Positions 9,110-19,739 of a stretch of 64,000 bases of DNA are shown in pieces. The notes beneath the pieces are model-generated. The model was given only the letters and a program-made list of their open reading frames with translations. It searched no databases and was not told the origin of the DNA. The stretch lies in the NCBI RefSeq assembly GCF_040358255.1, contig NZ_CP132938.1, positions 3,720,001-3,784,000 on the forward strand, in the 5' to 3' direction. The DNA is from Tunturibacter gelidoferens. Its GTDB lineage: Bacteria > Acidobacteriota > Terriglobia > Terriglobales > Acidobacteriaceae. Positions within the stretch are counted from its first letter, which is position 1, and each line of letters starts with the position of its first letter. A program made the translations under genes and the position numbers.

Positions 9110-11296
9110 TTAGAACGCCGCCAACTCCGCCATCGCGCGATACAAATCCTCCGGCTGCGGCAAAATCGCATCCTCCAGCAGCGGCTGATACGCCACAAAC
9201 GTATCCATCGCCGCAACACGTCTCACCGGGGCATCGAGATCATGAAACAGCTCATCCCCAATCCGCGCCGCGATCTCCGCCCCGTACCCCCAGCTCAACA
9301 TATCCTCATGCGCCACAATCACGCGGCTGGTCTTCCTCACGCTCTCCGCAATCGCCTCCCAGTCGTAAGGAGTCAAACTCCGCAGATCGATCAGCTCCAC
9401 ATCCACACCACTATCGCGATGCAGCTTCTGCGCCGCCTGCAGCGCACGAGGCACCACCGCGCCATACGTCAGCACCGTCAGATCCTTCCCCGGCCGCACA
9501 ATCTTCGCCTTCCCAAACGGAATGCAGTAGTCCGGCCCAGGATAAGCCGCCCGCCCAAACGTCTCGCGATACAGCCGCTTGTGCTCCAGGAACAACACCG
9601 GATCATCGCAACGAATCGCCGTGCGCAGCAAGCCCAGCGCATCCAGCGCATTCGACGGCATCACCACACGCACACCCGGCGTATGCGTAAAGATGCTCTC
9701 ACCCGACTGCGAGTGATAGATCGACCCACCCGTCAGATACCCGCCAATCGGCACCCTCATCACCAGCGGGCAGCTGAAGTCGCCATTCGACCTCCACCTC
9801 ATCAGTGAAAGTTCATTCCGCATCTGGTGCATCGCTGGCCAGATGTAGTCGAAGAACTGAATCTCCACCACCGGCTTCATCCCGCGCACCGCCATCCCAA
9901 TCGCACGGCCTGTAATATTCGCCTCAGCCAGCGGCGAGTTCCAGCAACGGTCACTGCCAAACTCCGTCTGCAGCCCCGCCGTCAGCTTGAACACACCACC
10001 CTTGCCCTTGATCTTCCCCGCCCTCAGCGCCCCATCGCGCGTAGCATCGGCCACATCTTCACCGAACACCACCACCCGCTCATCCCGCCGCATCTCATCC
10101 TTCAGGCAGCAATTAATCAGATCCGCCATCGTCCGCTCGGTCGCATCCGCAGTAGGCTTCGTCTCCGTCGCAAACCGGTTGTCCTGCGAACTCAGATCCT
10201 CCGAGTAAACATGCTTCATAATCGAAGCCACCGTCGGCAGCGTCGCCATCACCGCACGATCCGCAGCCCGCTGCACCTCTTCATCCACCTGCCGCTCCAG
10301 CTTGTTGATCCCGTCCGCATCCAGGATCCCCTCGCGCAGCAGCCACATCTGCATCCGCGAGATCGGGTCCCGCGCAGCATCCGCGTCCAACTCCTCCACC
10401 GACCGGTAAAGCCTCTCGTCGTCACTCAGCGAGTGCGAGTAAGGCCGAATCACATGCCCATGCACCAGCGCCGGCCCCTTACCCGAGCGGCAATAAGCCA
10501 CCGCCTCCACCATCGCCTTATAGCTCGCAATCGGATCGGTCCCATCAATCTCAGCAAAGTGGAAGTTAGGAAAGTTCGCCACCAGCTTCGAGATGTTTCC
10601 CCCCGGCGTGTTCACCTCCACCGGCGTCGAGATCGCATACCCATTGTCCTCGACCACATACAACACGGGCAGCTTCCCATTCGAAGCCGTATTCAACGAC
10701 TCCCAGAACTCTCCCTGGCTCGTCGACCCCTCGCCGATCGAGACATAAACCACTTCATCGCCATGAAACGTCACATCCTTGAATTCGCGATAGTCCCCGT
10801 CATGCTTCTTCGCGGCCTCAGGATGCTTCGTGAAGAATCTCCCCGCCTCCGCACAACCCACCGCATGCAGGCACTGCGTAGCCGTCGACGAAGACGGCGA
10901 AACAATATTCAACTTCCTGCTCGACCAGTGCGAAGGCATCTGTCTTCCGCCGCTCGCCGTATCGTCCGCCGCACCCACCGCCTGCAGCAGCTGCTCCTCC
11001 ACCGTATTGCCCAACGCCAGGCAGATCGCCCGATCCCGATAGTAGGGAAAGAACCAGTCATACCCGGGCTTCAGCGCCATCCCTGCAGCAACCAGCAACG
11101 CCTCATGCCCCGCGCAGGAGATCTGAAAAAAAATCTTCTGCTGTCGCTTCAAAACAATCTCGCGATCATCGGTACGCCGCGACAGATACATCAACCGATA
11201 AAACTCCACCAACTGCTCGCGCGTCAGCAAGCTCTCCGCCACATTTCCCGCCGACTTCTTGCTCTCCTGCACACCCGATCCAGACTGTCTTGCCAT
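9110..11296 (-). CDS. Thiamine-diphosphate 2-oxoacid dehydrogenase E1, alpha and beta fused
   Basis: A 728-residue fusion. Residues about 25-370 are the E1 alpha domain, with the ThDP motif [10 protein letters not shown]...EDN (Gly188 to Asn218). Residues about 390-728 are the transketolase-like E1 beta domain ([55 protein letters not shown]). It would decarboxylate a 2-oxoacid and pass the acyl group to a lipoyl E2. The sequence is closer to branched-chain/pyruvate heterotetrameric E1 enzymes than to homodimeric AceE. No E2 or E3 gene is adjacent, so substrate cannot be fixed. An AAGGAT ribosome site precedes the ATG. Confidence 0.92.
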   Translation of the reverse strand: MARQSGSGVQESKKSAGNVAESLLTREQLVEFYRLMYLSRRTDDREIVLKRQQKIFFQISCAGHEALLVAAGMALKPGYDWFFPYYRDRAICLALGNTVEEQLLQAVGAADDTASGGRQMPSHWSSRKLNIVSPSSSTATQCLHAVGCAEAGRFFTKHPEAAKKHDGDYREFKDVTFHGDEVVYVSIGEGSTSQGEFWESLNTASNGKLPVLYVVEDNGYAISTPVEVNTPGGNISKLVANFPNFHFAEIDGTDPIASYKAMVEAVAYCRSGKGPALVHGHVIRPYSHSLSDDERLYRSVEELDADAARDPISRMQMWLLREGILDADGINKLERQVDEEVQRAADRAVMATLPTVASIMKHVYSEDLSSQDNRFATETKPTADATERTMADLINCCLKDEMRRDERVVVFGEDVADATRDGALRAGKIKGKGGVFKLTAGLQTEFGSDRCWNSPLAEANITGRAIGMAVRGMKPVVEIQFFDYIWPAMHQMRNELSLMRWRSNGDFSCPLVMRVPIGGYLTGGSIYHSQSGESIFTHTPGVRVVMPSNALDALGLLRTAIRCDDPVLFLEHKRLYRETFGRAAYPGPDYCIPFGKAKIVRPGKDLTVLTYGAVVPRALQAAQKLHRDSGVDVELIDLRSLTPYDWEAIAESVRKTSRVIVAHEDMLSWGYGAEIAARIGDELFHDLDAPVRRVAAMDTFVAYQPLLEDAILPQPEDLYRAMAELAAF

Positions 11297-11424
11297 ACAC
11301 CCATCCTTTACATCGAAAAGCCGCAGCTCATTATCACTACCGTCACAGATTGTACCGGGAACCCGTCGCTCTTGGCTCCCCTTCGCAGCGCTTTCCAGCT
11401 ACCCGGCGACAAGCCGGCAATCCA

Positions 11425-11451
11425 CAAAAATGGGCAGCCCGAAGGCCACCC
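11425..11451 (-). terminator. Terminator of hppA with TTCG tetraloop
   Basis: On the minus strand GGGTGGCC-TTCG-GGCTGCCC forms a stem with two G-U pairs and a very stable UUCG loop, followed at once by ATTTTTG. It lies 20 bases after the hppA stop. Confidence 0.8.
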
Positions 11452-11471
11452 ATCTTCATGCATCCTCATCG

Positions 11472-13778
11472 CTAAACAAACAACGGCGCAAGCACCAGCG
11501 TAATCGTGGCCAGCAACTTAATCAGCACATGCAAGCTGGGCCCAGCCGTGTCCTTGAAAGGATCACCCACCGTATCTCCCACAACCGCCGCCTTATGCGC
11601 CTCCGACTTCTTGCCGCCATACTGTCCCGTCTCGATAAACTTCTTCGCGTTATCCCACGCACCGCCGCCGTTGTTCATCAGCATCGCCAGCAGCACGCCA
11701 GAGATCGTTCCGACCATCAGCAATCCAGCCACAGCCTCAGCTCCAGCCAGATTCACCGGTACTCCGCCAATCGCAGGCACCGGCAGAATCGCCCCCGGCG
11801 CATACAACGCAGAACTGGCCTGATAGCTCGAGCTCAAGTGCCTGAAGATCAAACCCACCGCCACCGGCAAACCAACCGCCAGCAACCCAGGCACCACCAT
11901 CTCCTTCAATGCCGCGCCAGTCACGATGTTCACGCACCGCGCATAGTTCGGCTTCGAGGTCCCCAGCATAATCCCGGGATTCTCCTTGAACTGATCCCGC
12001 ACATCCTTCACCACCATCTGCGCCGTTCGTCCCACCGCCTTGATCGCCAGTGAGCTAAACAGGTAAGTCAACATCGCACCCAGCAGTGCGCCCACAAACA
12101 CCGGCACCTGCGCCAGATTGATATTCGTAAAACTCCACCCCACCGGCATGTACCCACCGGCAAGTGCAACCTTATCGGTTACAATTGTCTTAATCTCCTC
12201 CAGATAAGCCGAGAACAGAAGAAACGCTGCCAGCGAAGCCGACCCGATCGCATATCCCTTCGTCAGCGCCTTCGTCGTATTCCCCGCCGAGTCCAGCTTG
12301 TCCGTCCGGTCACGAATCTCATGCGGCTGATTCGACATCTCGATGATTCCGCCCGCATTATCCGTAATCGGCCCAAACGTATCCATCGCAAGAATGTAAG
12401 CCGCGCAGCTCAGCATCCCCATCGTGGCAATCGCCGTCCCGTAGATCCCCTTGGCATAGTCGCTGATCCCCGCCACTCCCGCCAATCCCTGCACGCCGAA
12501 GTAGTAGCTCAGCAGCAGCGCCGCCGAGATCACCACCACAGGCATCGCCGGCGTCTCCATCCCCACCGCCAGCCCGCTGATGATGTTCGTCGCCGGCCCC
12601 GTCACCGAAGCCTCCACAATCGACTTCACCGGGCGATAGATCGCCTCCGTGTAGTACTCCGTAATCCACACAAACAGAAACGCCGTCACCAGCCCAATCA
12701 CACCGCACCCCAGCAACCAAAGCGGCTGCACCTGCGGCCCATTCAACATCGTATAAACCGCACCCGCAAACCCGGCCAGCGCCAGCGCTGAGGTCACATA
12801 GAATCCCTTATTCAGCGCGTGCATCGGATCCTCATCCTCACGCGTCTTCACCACAAACACGCCGACGATGCTCGCAATTAAATTGATCGCATGCACGATC
12901 AGCGGAAACAAAATCCCCTTCACTCCAAACACGGGATAAAGGGCCGCACCAAGAATCATCGCGCCCACATTCTCCGCCGCAGTGGACTCGAACAAGTCCG
13001 CACCTCGACCCGCGCAGTCGCCCACGTTATCGCCCACCAGGTCCGCAATCACAGCCGGGTTTCGCGGATCATCCTCGGGAATCCCCGCCTCCACCTTACC
13101 CACCAGGTCCGCGCCCACATCCGCAGCCTTCGTATAGATCCCGCCGCCAAGCTGCGCGAACAGCGCCACCAGCGACGCTCCGAACCCAAACCCCACCAGC
13201 TGATACGGAACCGCCTGCGGATGCTCCAGGCCGCCAAAGAACAGGAACAGCACCCCAACACCAAGCAGCGACAGCGCAACCACCACCAGCCCTGTCACCG
13301 CCCCTCCACGCAGCGCCATCTGTAACGCCTTGTTCAAACTCGTTCTCGCCGCCGAAGCCGTCCGGATGTTCGCCCGGATCGAGCAGTACATCCCCGTGAA
13401 TCCTGCCAGCCCAGAGCACACCGCGCCCACCAGAAAGCTCACCACCGTCTTCAGCGCATACGGCGAAGTCCTCGGCGACAGCCGATACCCCACAAACACC
13501 ACCACCGCCAGCACCAGCGCAATCGCCCCAATCGTCTTGTACTGCCGCCGCAAAAATGCCTCTGCACCCTCCCGAATCGCATCCGAGATCGCCCGCATCT
13601 CCGGCGTCCCCGTATCGGATGCAATCACCGCCCGCGCCAGCATCAGCGCCGCAACCAGAGCCAGCACACCAACCCCCAGAGCCACCCACAGATAAATCCG
13701 TCCATCGCCACCGTCGACAACCGCAGGGGTCAAGGGAACCTGCTGAACGGCCATCGCCAAAAAACTTACTCCAACCAT
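11472..13778 (-). CDS. hppA: Membrane-bound proton-translocating pyrophosphatase, probably K+-independent
   Basis: A 768-residue, roughly 16-span integral membrane enzyme that couples pyrophosphate hydrolysis to ion pumping. The catalytic loop is clear: YTKAADVGADLVGKVEAGIPEDDPRNPAVIADLVGDNVGDCAGRGADLFES, including the DVGADLVGK substrate motif. In the GNTTKALTKGYAIGSA segment the lysine after GNTT matches K+-independent H+-PPases, where K+-dependent forms have Ala. Ion specificity is inferred from that position. The start has AAGGAG upstream. It could save energy in low-energy soil conditions by recycling biosynthetic PPi. Confidence 0.95.
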   Translation of the reverse strand: MVGVSFLAMAVQQVPLTPAVVDGGDGRIYLWVALGVGVLALVAALMLARAVIASDTGTPEMRAISDAIREGAEAFLRRQYKTIGAIALVLAVVVFVGYRLSPRTSPYALKTVVSFLVGAVCSGLAGFTGMYCSIRANIRTASAARTSLNKALQMALRGGAVTGLVVVALSLLGVGVLFLFFGGLEHPQAVPYQLVGFGFGASLVALFAQLGGGIYTKAADVGADLVGKVEAGIPEDDPRNPAVIADLVGDNVGDCAGRGADLFESTAAENVGAMILGAALYPVFGVKGILFPLIVHAINLIASIVGVFVVKTREDEDPMHALNKGFYVTSALALAGFAGAVYTMLNGPQVQPLWLLGCGVIGLVTAFLFVWITEYYTEAIYRPVKSIVEASVTGPATNIISGLAVGMETPAMPVVVISAALLLSYYFGVQGLAGVAGISDYAKGIYGTAIATMGMLSCAAYILAMDTFGPITDNAGGIIEMSNQPHEIRDRTDKLDSAGNTTKALTKGYAIGSASLAAFLLFSAYLEEIKTIVTDKVALAGGYMPVGWSFTNINLAQVPVFVGALLGAMLTYLFSSLAIKAVGRTAQMVVKDVRDQFKENPGIMLGTSKPNYARCVNIVTGAALKEMVVPGLLAVGLPVAVGLIFRHLSSSYQASSALYAPGAILPVPAIGGVPVNLAGAEAVAGLLMVGTISGVLLAMLMNNGGGAWDNAKKFIETGQYGGKKSEAHKAAVVGDTVGDPFKDTAGPSLHVLIKLLATITLVLAPLFV

Positions 13779-13982
13779 GCAAGGGTCTCCTTAGAACGCA
13801 AACTTTCTCTCAGCTTCACAAAGGCGGCAATTAGAGCACGCGCGATCAAACAGGGTCAATGCGTCCGTTAATCGAGCAGGATCAGTCAGATTTGGCTCGA
13901 TCGACAGACCAAAGTAATAGCACACAACTGTTCTGGCACTAATGCAAATTCTCGCGGTGCCGATTCATACCTCAGCGCAACA

Positions 13983-15683
13983 ATGAGGTGCCCCGTGTCC
14001 GTGCTCAACGAATTCGCTTCCCCAAAGCCAGATCTCCAAGCGGCCCGCACCCGTCTGTTCTGCCGAAGTATCTCGCTTCTCGCAGCGCTCTGTCTCCCTC
14101 TCCTTCCCCCAGCCGCCGTAGCGCAAATCGATACCTCCAGCGTCGCTCCCCATCGCTACCTCGTCGTCTACCGCAACGCAAGCATCCCCGGCGACGCTGA
14201 GGCCCACCTCCTCGCCACCGGCACCCGCCTCACGCAACGCAACGAGCACCTCGGCATCGCAGCCGTGCAATCCCCCGCATCACAAGACGACGCAACCAGT
14301 CTCCGCCTCCTCTCCGCCCAACCCAACGTAAGCTACGTCCTCCACGACCGAATCGTCTCCGCATTGCGTCTCCGTCTCCGGCCTCTCGCCATCACCTCGC
14401 GCGTCAACAACGGAGCGCAACCTCTCACGCCAACCACCACCATAGGCCGACTCCCCACCCACGGTCCCATCACGACCGCTCCCCCATCCCTCCCAACCCC
14501 ACCGCCGCCACCCCCTCCACCGCCTCCTTCCTACGACACCTACTACACCTCCACCCCACAGGGATGGGCCGTCCAGCAGGTCGGGGGATACGGAAACAAC
14601 GTCCCCGGCGGCCCCGCGCGCGGCCCCTGGGACACCACCATGGGCAAGGGCATTCGCATCGCCATCATCGACAGCGGCATCGATAAAACCCACCCCGACC
14701 TCTCCCCCAACCTCGCCCTCAACCTCACGGAAGTCGACCAGACCGCCTATCCCAGCGCCTGCGACGACGGCACCCCGCAGGACCAGCAGGGCCACGGCAC
14801 CTGGACCGCCTCCCTCGCCGCCGGAGCCATCGGTCCCGGAACCGGCAAGATCATCGGCGTTGCCCCCGCCGCGACCATCCTCAACATCAAAGTCCTCCAG
14901 CGCATGCCCGCCTCCATCACCGGAGACACCAACCCCGCCGATCAGTGCGAAGCCGGCGAGGCCAGCGGCCTTCTCAGCTGGGTCATGAAAGGTATCGAAG
15001 ACGCCGTCACCAACCGCGCCGACGTCATCTCCCTCTCCGTCGGCGCCACCGCCGACCTCACCACCGGAGACGGAGCCGGCCTCCTCGCCGCCTTCAACCA
15101 GATCACCTACGCCGCAGCCCAGGCCAACATCGTCCTCGTCGCCTCTGCAGGCAACGACGGCATCGACCTCTCCAACCCCCGTTACGTCGAGCTCCCCGCT
15201 CAGTCCCGCAGCGTCCTCGCCATCGCCGCCTCCACCAACCCCGCCTGCGCCCAGAACACCACCCCAGGCGCCACCTGCACCCCCGGCCCCGTCTCCCTCG
15301 CCTACTACACCAACTATGGAGCTCCGCTCAACGCCCTCGCCGCCCCCGGCGGCAGCTACCCCGACGGCCCCGACACCGGCGTCAGCGGATGGATCGAAGG
15401 CGCCTGCAGCTCCGGTCTTCCCAACACTATCGACGGCCTCCCCGCCGACTCCGCCCACAGCTACGGATGCTTCAACCTCGGCCACACCACCTACGTTCAG
15501 GCCATGGGCACCAGCGCCTCCGCCCCGCTCGCCGCCGGAGTCGCCGCCCTTGTCCGAGCCGCTCACCCGGACTGGAGCGCCGCAGCTGTAGTCGCCGCAA
15601 TGCGCAACTCAGCCGTCACCCTCCCCGGCGTCTCCATCCCTCTAGTCAACGCAGCCGCAGCTATCTCCCAGCTCACCCCGTAG
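13983..15683 (+). CDS. Secreted subtilisin-family (S8) serine protease
   Basis: A 566-residue precursor: a signal/anchor segment (about 28-48), an I9-like propeptide (about 55-125, HRYLVVYRNASIPGDAEAHLL), a Pro-rich linker with ten consecutive prolines (about 173-182), then the S8 catalytic domain. The triad is visible: Asp230 in IAIIDSGID, His271 in QQGHGTWTASLAAG, Ser511 in GTSASAP; oxyanion Asn391 is in ASAGNDG. The enzyme should be exported and self-processed. It is divergent from hppA with 204 bases between. The protein ends soon after the serine, with no C-terminal targeting domain. Confidence 0.94.
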   Translation: MRCPVSVLNEFASPKPDLQAARTRLFCRSISLLAALCLPLLPPAAVAQIDTSSVAPHRYLVVYRNASIPGDAEAHLLATGTRLTQRNEHLGIAAVQSPASQDDATSLRLLSAQPNVSYVLHDRIVSALRLRLRPLAITSRVNNGAQPLTPTTTIGRLPTHGPITTAPPSLPTPPPPPPPPPPSYDTYYTSTPQGWAVQQVGGYGNNVPGGPARGPWDTTMGKGIRIAIIDSGIDKTHPDLSPNLALNLTEVDQTAYPSACDDGTPQDQQGHGTWTASLAAGAIGPGTGKIIGVAPAATILNIKVLQRMPASITGDTNPADQCEAGEASGLLSWVMKGIEDAVTNRADVISLSVGATADLTTGDGAGLLAAFNQITYAAAQANIVLVASAGNDGIDLSNPRYVELPAQSRSVLAIAASTNPACAQNTTPGATCTPGPVSLAYYTNYGAPLNALAAPGGSYPDGPDTGVSGWIEGACSSGLPNTIDGLPADSAHSYGCFNLGHTTYVQAMGTSASAPLAAGVAALVRAAHPDWSAAAVVAAMRNSAVTLPGVSIPLVNAAAAISQLTP

Positions 15684-15723
15684 CCGCAGCAGCGGTCATT
15701 GCGACTAGAGCAGAATGCGCATT

Positions 15724-15800
15724 GGTCTAGAGCTTGATCTTCCTTTTTCGTCTGTCATTCCGCACCCAGAACATACGGGGGAGGAATCTGCCGTACGGGG
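15724..15800. repeat. Diverged TAGAGC/CATTCC intergenic repeat
   Basis: Starts TAGAGC, then TCTGTCATTCCGCACCC, a loop and GGAGGAATCTGCCGT. It is similar to the copies at 60529 and 62635 but with a different loop. It lies between the subtilase stop and a convergent small gene and may help end both transcripts. Confidence 0.55.
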
Positions 15801-15856
15801 TAGCCATAAAGCATAGTGGGCATCGCGATAAATGTTTTCACATCTACTGTCTAAGG

Positions 15857-16216
15857 CTAACCCTTCATCCGTTCCTTTACGCTATGAGCCAGCTTCTCAA
15901 TCTCATCTGCCTTCTTGATCACATCCACTGACAGAATATTCTTGTTCGTCTTGTCTACCTGCTGCTTCAGATCCGTAGCCAGGGCCAGTAGCTTATCCGT
16001 ATCCGCCACCAACCGCTTCTGTCGCTCGGTGCTCCGTATGCTCTCCTGCTGCTCCAGCCGATGCTGGTCAATATTAGGGTTTACATCGTCCGGTTCACGC
16101 ACCTGCCCGGGAAAATGCTGCCCCTGCTGAATCTGCTGTAGTTGTCCCCCACTCACCCGTCCAGATACGCCCACCATCAACACAGCCCCAATCACTCCCA
16201 GTCGCAGCACTCTCAT
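15857..16216 (-). CDS. Small exported coiled-coil protein, function unknown
   Basis: A 119-residue protein with a signal peptide (MRVLRLGVIGAVLMVGVSGRVSGG) and a Gln- and charge-rich mature part. Residues about 50-118 form a long amphipathic helix with heptad-like leucines (LVADTDKLLALATDLKQQVDKTN). I do not recognise a named family. It is convergent with the subtilase and divergent from the MscS channel, and so stands alone. Signal, helix pattern and codon use support a real gene. Confidence 0.72.
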   Translation of the reverse strand: MRVLRLGVIGAVLMVGVSGRVSGGQLQQIQQGQHFPGQVREPDDVNPNIDQHRLEQQESIRSTERQKRLVADTDKLLALATDLKQQVDKTNKNILSVDVIKKADEIEKLAHSVKERMKG

Positions 16217-16327
16217 GGCATCCTCCGTCCATCCCGCCGCCGCTTATTTCCAGTCTGAATTGCATCTTACAAACAGCTGACGCATTCTGTTCACAGCACT
16301 CTTTCCCGAAAGCGAGACGCTGTAATC

Positions 16328-17260
16328 ATGCTCCTTCTGGCCATGGCCCCGCAAGACGAACCCATCCTTCAGACCATCGAAGACAAATGGCACAGTGACA
16401 TCCTGCTATTCCTGCAGAACAAACTACCCAAGATCTTCGTCGTCCTCCTGGTCATCTTCATCCTCCAGCGCATCGTTCTCTTCTTCGTCAAAAAGATGCG
16501 CTCCCGTGCCGACCATCAGGTTGGCAACTTCCACCGCGCCGCCCAGCTCCGCACCATGGCCTCCATCCTTCGCGCCACCTCCATCGGTGTGCTCGGCTTC
16601 ATAGCCTTCCTGCAGATCCTCAACATCTTCGACATCCCCTACCAGCCCATCCTCGCCTCCGCCGGAATCGTCGGCGTAGGCATCGGCCTCGGCGCACAGT
16701 CCATCTTCAAGGACATGATCAACGGCATCTTCATCCTCGTCGAAGACCAGTACAACGTCGGCGAGATCGTCGTCCTCGCCGGTCTCAAAGGCACCGTCGA
16801 AGACCTCTCCCTTCGCCGCACCAGCCTGCGCGACAGCGACGGCACCCTCTACATCATCCCCAACAGCCAGATCGCCACCGTCTCCAACCTCTCCCGCGAC
16901 TACGCCGTCGCTGCCCTCAACGTCAGCGTCGATGCCAGCGCCAACCCCGACAAAGTCATCGCCCTGCTCACAAAGATCGCCGGTGACATCCGCGAAGACG
17001 CCGCCTTCAAGGACATCACAGTCGCTGACCCCGTCGTCCTCGGCGTCGACAAGATCGACGGTCGCGCCGTCACTTACCCCATCCAGATCCGCGTCCGGGT
17101 CAACCAGCGTGACCGCGTCCTCCGCGAACTGCGTCGCCGCATCATCCTCGCCTTCGAAAAAGACGGCATCCCCCTCGGCAACGATCCCGCCAACATGCTC
17201 ATCCTCCGCGCCCCCAACCCAACCGCCCCACCCGCCCAGCAGCCACTCATAGGCAGCTAG
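16328..17260 (+). CDS. Small-conductance mechanosensitive channel, MscS family
   Basis: A 310-residue inner-membrane channel that releases solutes under hypo-osmotic shock. Hydrophobic segments are at about 33-55, 81-100 and 105-130; the last is the pore helix (ASAGIVGVGIGLGAQSIFKDMINGIFILVEDQYNVGE). The beta domain follows (LRRTSLRDSDGTLYIIPNSQI), then an alpha/beta C-terminal domain. Length matches typical MscS (about 290). It is monocistronic, convergent with the YyaL-type gene, with a REP-like element between. Confidence 0.93.
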   Translation: MLLLAMAPQDEPILQTIEDKWHSDILLFLQNKLPKIFVVLLVIFILQRIVLFFVKKMRSRADHQVGNFHRAAQLRTMASILRATSIGVLGFIAFLQILNIFDIPYQPILASAGIVGVGIGLGAQSIFKDMINGIFILVEDQYNVGEIVVLAGLKGTVEDLSLRRTSLRDSDGTLYIIPNSQIATVSNLSRDYAVAALNVSVDASANPDKVIALLTKIAGDIREDAAFKDITVADPVVLGVDKIDGRAVTYPIQIRVRVNQRDRVLRELRRRIILAFEKDGIPLGNDPANMLILRAPNPTAPPAQQPLIGS

Positions 17261-17306
17261 CAAACCCAACCGACCAACGGGAGGCCAATGGACCCAGGGT
17301 ATACAA

Positions 17307-17352
17307 GTCACGAAGTGACCTCCCCGCGCGCAGCGGGCCCGTCCGGCAGGAC
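17307..17352. repeat. Three-hairpin REP-like element, copy 2
   Basis: Same arrangement as 9046-9095: GTCAC/GTGAC, CCCGC/GCGGG and GTCC/GGAC hairpins, preceded by ACCAACGGGA at about 17273. It sits between convergent mscS and yyaL-like genes. Confidence 0.8.
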
Positions 17353-17382
17353 AACATAAGCCCAGCAGAAAACGAGCCCACC

Positions 17383-19572
17383 TCACAAAGCCTTATTCAT
17401 AGCCTCAATCAACTCATCCACACCCGACACCGGCGGCAGACATCCCTTGCCACTACAAACCACAGCAAAACTCCCCTCCCCCCCAAGCCCCGGCAGATGC
17501 GGCAACGTCTCCGCCAGCGCCGGAGGCAGCGCCCCCAGCTGATCCCTCCGCAACCGGATCACGCTCTTATTCACCGCATACCGAGCCAGCGCCACTGCCT
17601 CAAGCCTCCTCGCCGCGGCATCGTCCCCAATCACACAAATTTCCACCGCCCGCAACACCATCCTCTGCAACGCCAGCCCATAGCTCGCCGCATAAAGCCC
17701 AAAGTGCTCGACTACCCCCGCAAAGGTCTCCAGCGTCTCCAGAGCCTTTACCGCATAGTCCTCCCGCCCATTCAGCGCCTCCAACCGCAGCAGCAACGCA
17801 GCTCCAACAGAGTTCCCCGCAGGCGTAGGCGAGTCCTGCAGCGGCTTTCGCCGCGTCACCAGCGCTCCCAGCCTGGTCTCGCCCTCGCCAACACTCTCGG
17901 TATCGAAGAACGCGCACCCCACCGGGTCATAGAACTTCACCAGCGCACTCTCCATAATCGCCTCGGCAGCCGTGTAGTACCGCATCTCCCCCGTCAGCTC
18001 CCACGCATCCAGCGCCGCATGCCCTAAAAATACATAGTCCTCGAGCACCCCAGCCACCCGCGCGCCACTCCCACCCTGCTCTCCATACGCGACGACATGA
18101 GCCAGCCCAGCTTTAGCGTCCCAGGCCTCCGCCAGCACCCGGTCCAGAGACTTCAGAGCAAACGCCCGCACCTCCGGCATATCCAGCACCCGACCCGCCT
18201 CCACGTAGGCCGAGATCATCATCCCATTCCAACCCACATAGATCGTCTTATCCACATAAGGAGTAGGCCGCTTCAACCGAGCCGCATACAACTTCTCCTT
18301 CGCCGCAGCCAATCGCTCCTTCGCCACTTCGAAGGTGATCCCATTCGCCTTCGCCACTCCCTCCAGCGTCCCCCGCACATGCAAAACATTCTTCGCCGGG
18401 TTGTGGTGCATATCGCCGATCTCGCCGATGTCATAGTAAGCACTCGCCACCGCAAGCTCTTCCGCCGTCAGCACCTCCGTGGCCTCATCCCGCGTCCACG
18501 TAAAGTAGTCGCCGTCATCCTCCAGCGAAAAGTCCGCATCCTGCGAAGCATAGAACCCACCGCGCTCCCGGTCGCTCAACCACTCATCGATCCATCGAAT
18601 CATCTCCCGAGCCACCCGCGCCGCCTCAGGCTCCACAAACGTCTGGAACGCATGCACATAGTTCTTCAGCAGCTCGCTATTGTCATACGACATCTTCTCG
18701 AAGTGCGGCACCACCCATCGCTCATCCACCGAGTAGCGATGAAATCCCCCAGCCAGATGATCATAGATCCCGCCCTTCGACATCTTCTGCAGCGTCACCA
18801 TCGCCGCAGTCTTCGCCGACTCGCTCACATCCTCCATCCCACCAGCCGACACCCTCGACGCCACATCCAGCAGCAGATCGATCGCCCCCGAGTGAGGAAA
18901 CTTCGGCTGCGACCCAAACCCACCCGACCTCGCATCAAACTGCTTCAGCACCGACGACACCAGCTTCGCCACCAGCTCCGGCCCGGGATTCCCTGCTCTC
19001 CCCATAAACGATTCGTTATGCTCAATCGCCGCCATCACGCTTCCGGCCGACTCATTCACCTCATCGCGCCGACTCTGAAACGCCTCCGCCATCGTCAGCA
19101 GTACCCGCTGAAATCCAGGCCGTCCATGCTGATCCGCCGGTGGAAAATAAGTCCCCCCAAAGTAAGGCTTTCCCTCCGGAGTCAAAAACGCAGTCAGCGG
19201 CCAGCCACCCTGCCCACTGATCGCAGACACCGCCGCCTGGTATCGCGTATCCACATCCGGCCGCTCATCCCGGTCCACCTTCACCGCAACAAAGTGATCG
19301 TTGATGATCTTCGCCGTCGCCGCACTCTCATACGACTCCCGATCCATCACATGACACCAGTGGCACCACACCGCGCCGATATCCAGCAGTATCGGTTTAT
19401 CCTCCACCTTCGCCTTCTCAAACGCCGCCTCGCCCCACTCCTGCCACTCCACCGGCTGATGCATCGCAGACCGCAGATAAGCCGAAGCCGCCTTCGCCAA
19501 AGAGTTCAAATGTTCACTAGCCTGCCCGTGACTTCCCGCCACTTCCTGACTCGCCGCCGGATCGCTGCTCAT
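17383..19572 (-). CDS. Thioredoxin-fold glycan-enzyme-like protein (YyaL/SSP411, DUF255)
   Basis: A 729-residue protein. Residues about 25-190 form a DUF255 thioredoxin-like domain with WCHWCHVM (CxxC redox motif) and DRDERPDVDTRY. The remainder is an alpha/alpha-barrel of the six-hairpin glycosidase type (GGIYDHLAGGFHRYSVDERWVVPHFEKM, LEDYVFLGHAALDAWE, GNSVGAALLLRLE). The family is widespread and cytoplasmic; its reaction is not established, so no substrate is given. There is no signal peptide. It is monocistronic and ends near a REP-like element. Confidence 0.92.
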   Translation of the reverse strand: MSSDPAASQEVAGSHGQASEHLNSLAKAASAYLRSAMHQPVEWQEWGEAAFEKAKVEDKPILLDIGAVWCHWCHVMDRESYESAATAKIINDHFVAVKVDRDERPDVDTRYQAAVSAISGQGGWPLTAFLTPEGKPYFGGTYFPPADQHGRPGFQRVLLTMAEAFQSRRDEVNESAGSVMAAIEHNESFMGRAGNPGPELVAKLVSSVLKQFDARSGGFGSQPKFPHSGAIDLLLDVASRVSAGGMEDVSESAKTAAMVTLQKMSKGGIYDHLAGGFHRYSVDERWVVPHFEKMSYDNSELLKNYVHAFQTFVEPEAARVAREMIRWIDEWLSDRERGGFYASQDADFSLEDDGDYFTWTRDEATEVLTAEELAVASAYYDIGEIGDMHHNPAKNVLHVRGTLEGVAKANGITFEVAKERLAAAKEKLYAARLKRPTPYVDKTIYVGWNGMMISAYVEAGRVLDMPEVRAFALKSLDRVLAEAWDAKAGLAHVVAYGEQGGSGARVAGVLEDYVFLGHAALDAWELTGEMRYYTAAEAIMESALVKFYDPVGCAFFDTESVGEGETRLGALVTRRKPLQDSPTPAGNSVGAALLLRLEALNGREDYAVKALETLETFAGVVEHFGLYAASYGLALQRMVLRAVEICVIGDDAAARRLEAVALARYAVNKSVIRLRRDQLGALPPALAETLPHLPGLGGEGSFAVVCSGKGCLPPVSGVDELIEAMNKAL

Positions 19573-19739
19573 AGACTTCCAGTCTAGTTCAAACGCCTCT
19601 TCCCGACCTTTAACGCCACGTTCACCGCACCACTCTTTAGTTTTCTCTTACCGCCATCATTGCAACCGCCTTTGCAATCCGGTTCAATAAAAAAATAAAA
19701 TCTGGCCTTCGACAAAATCTCGTCACCACCCCAAAACTT

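Noticed and set aside
14280..15566. 428-codon open frame antisense to the subtilase gene
   Set aside because: Gly/Val/Asp-rich composition typical of a GC-rich shadow; the plus-strand protein has a full catalytic triad.
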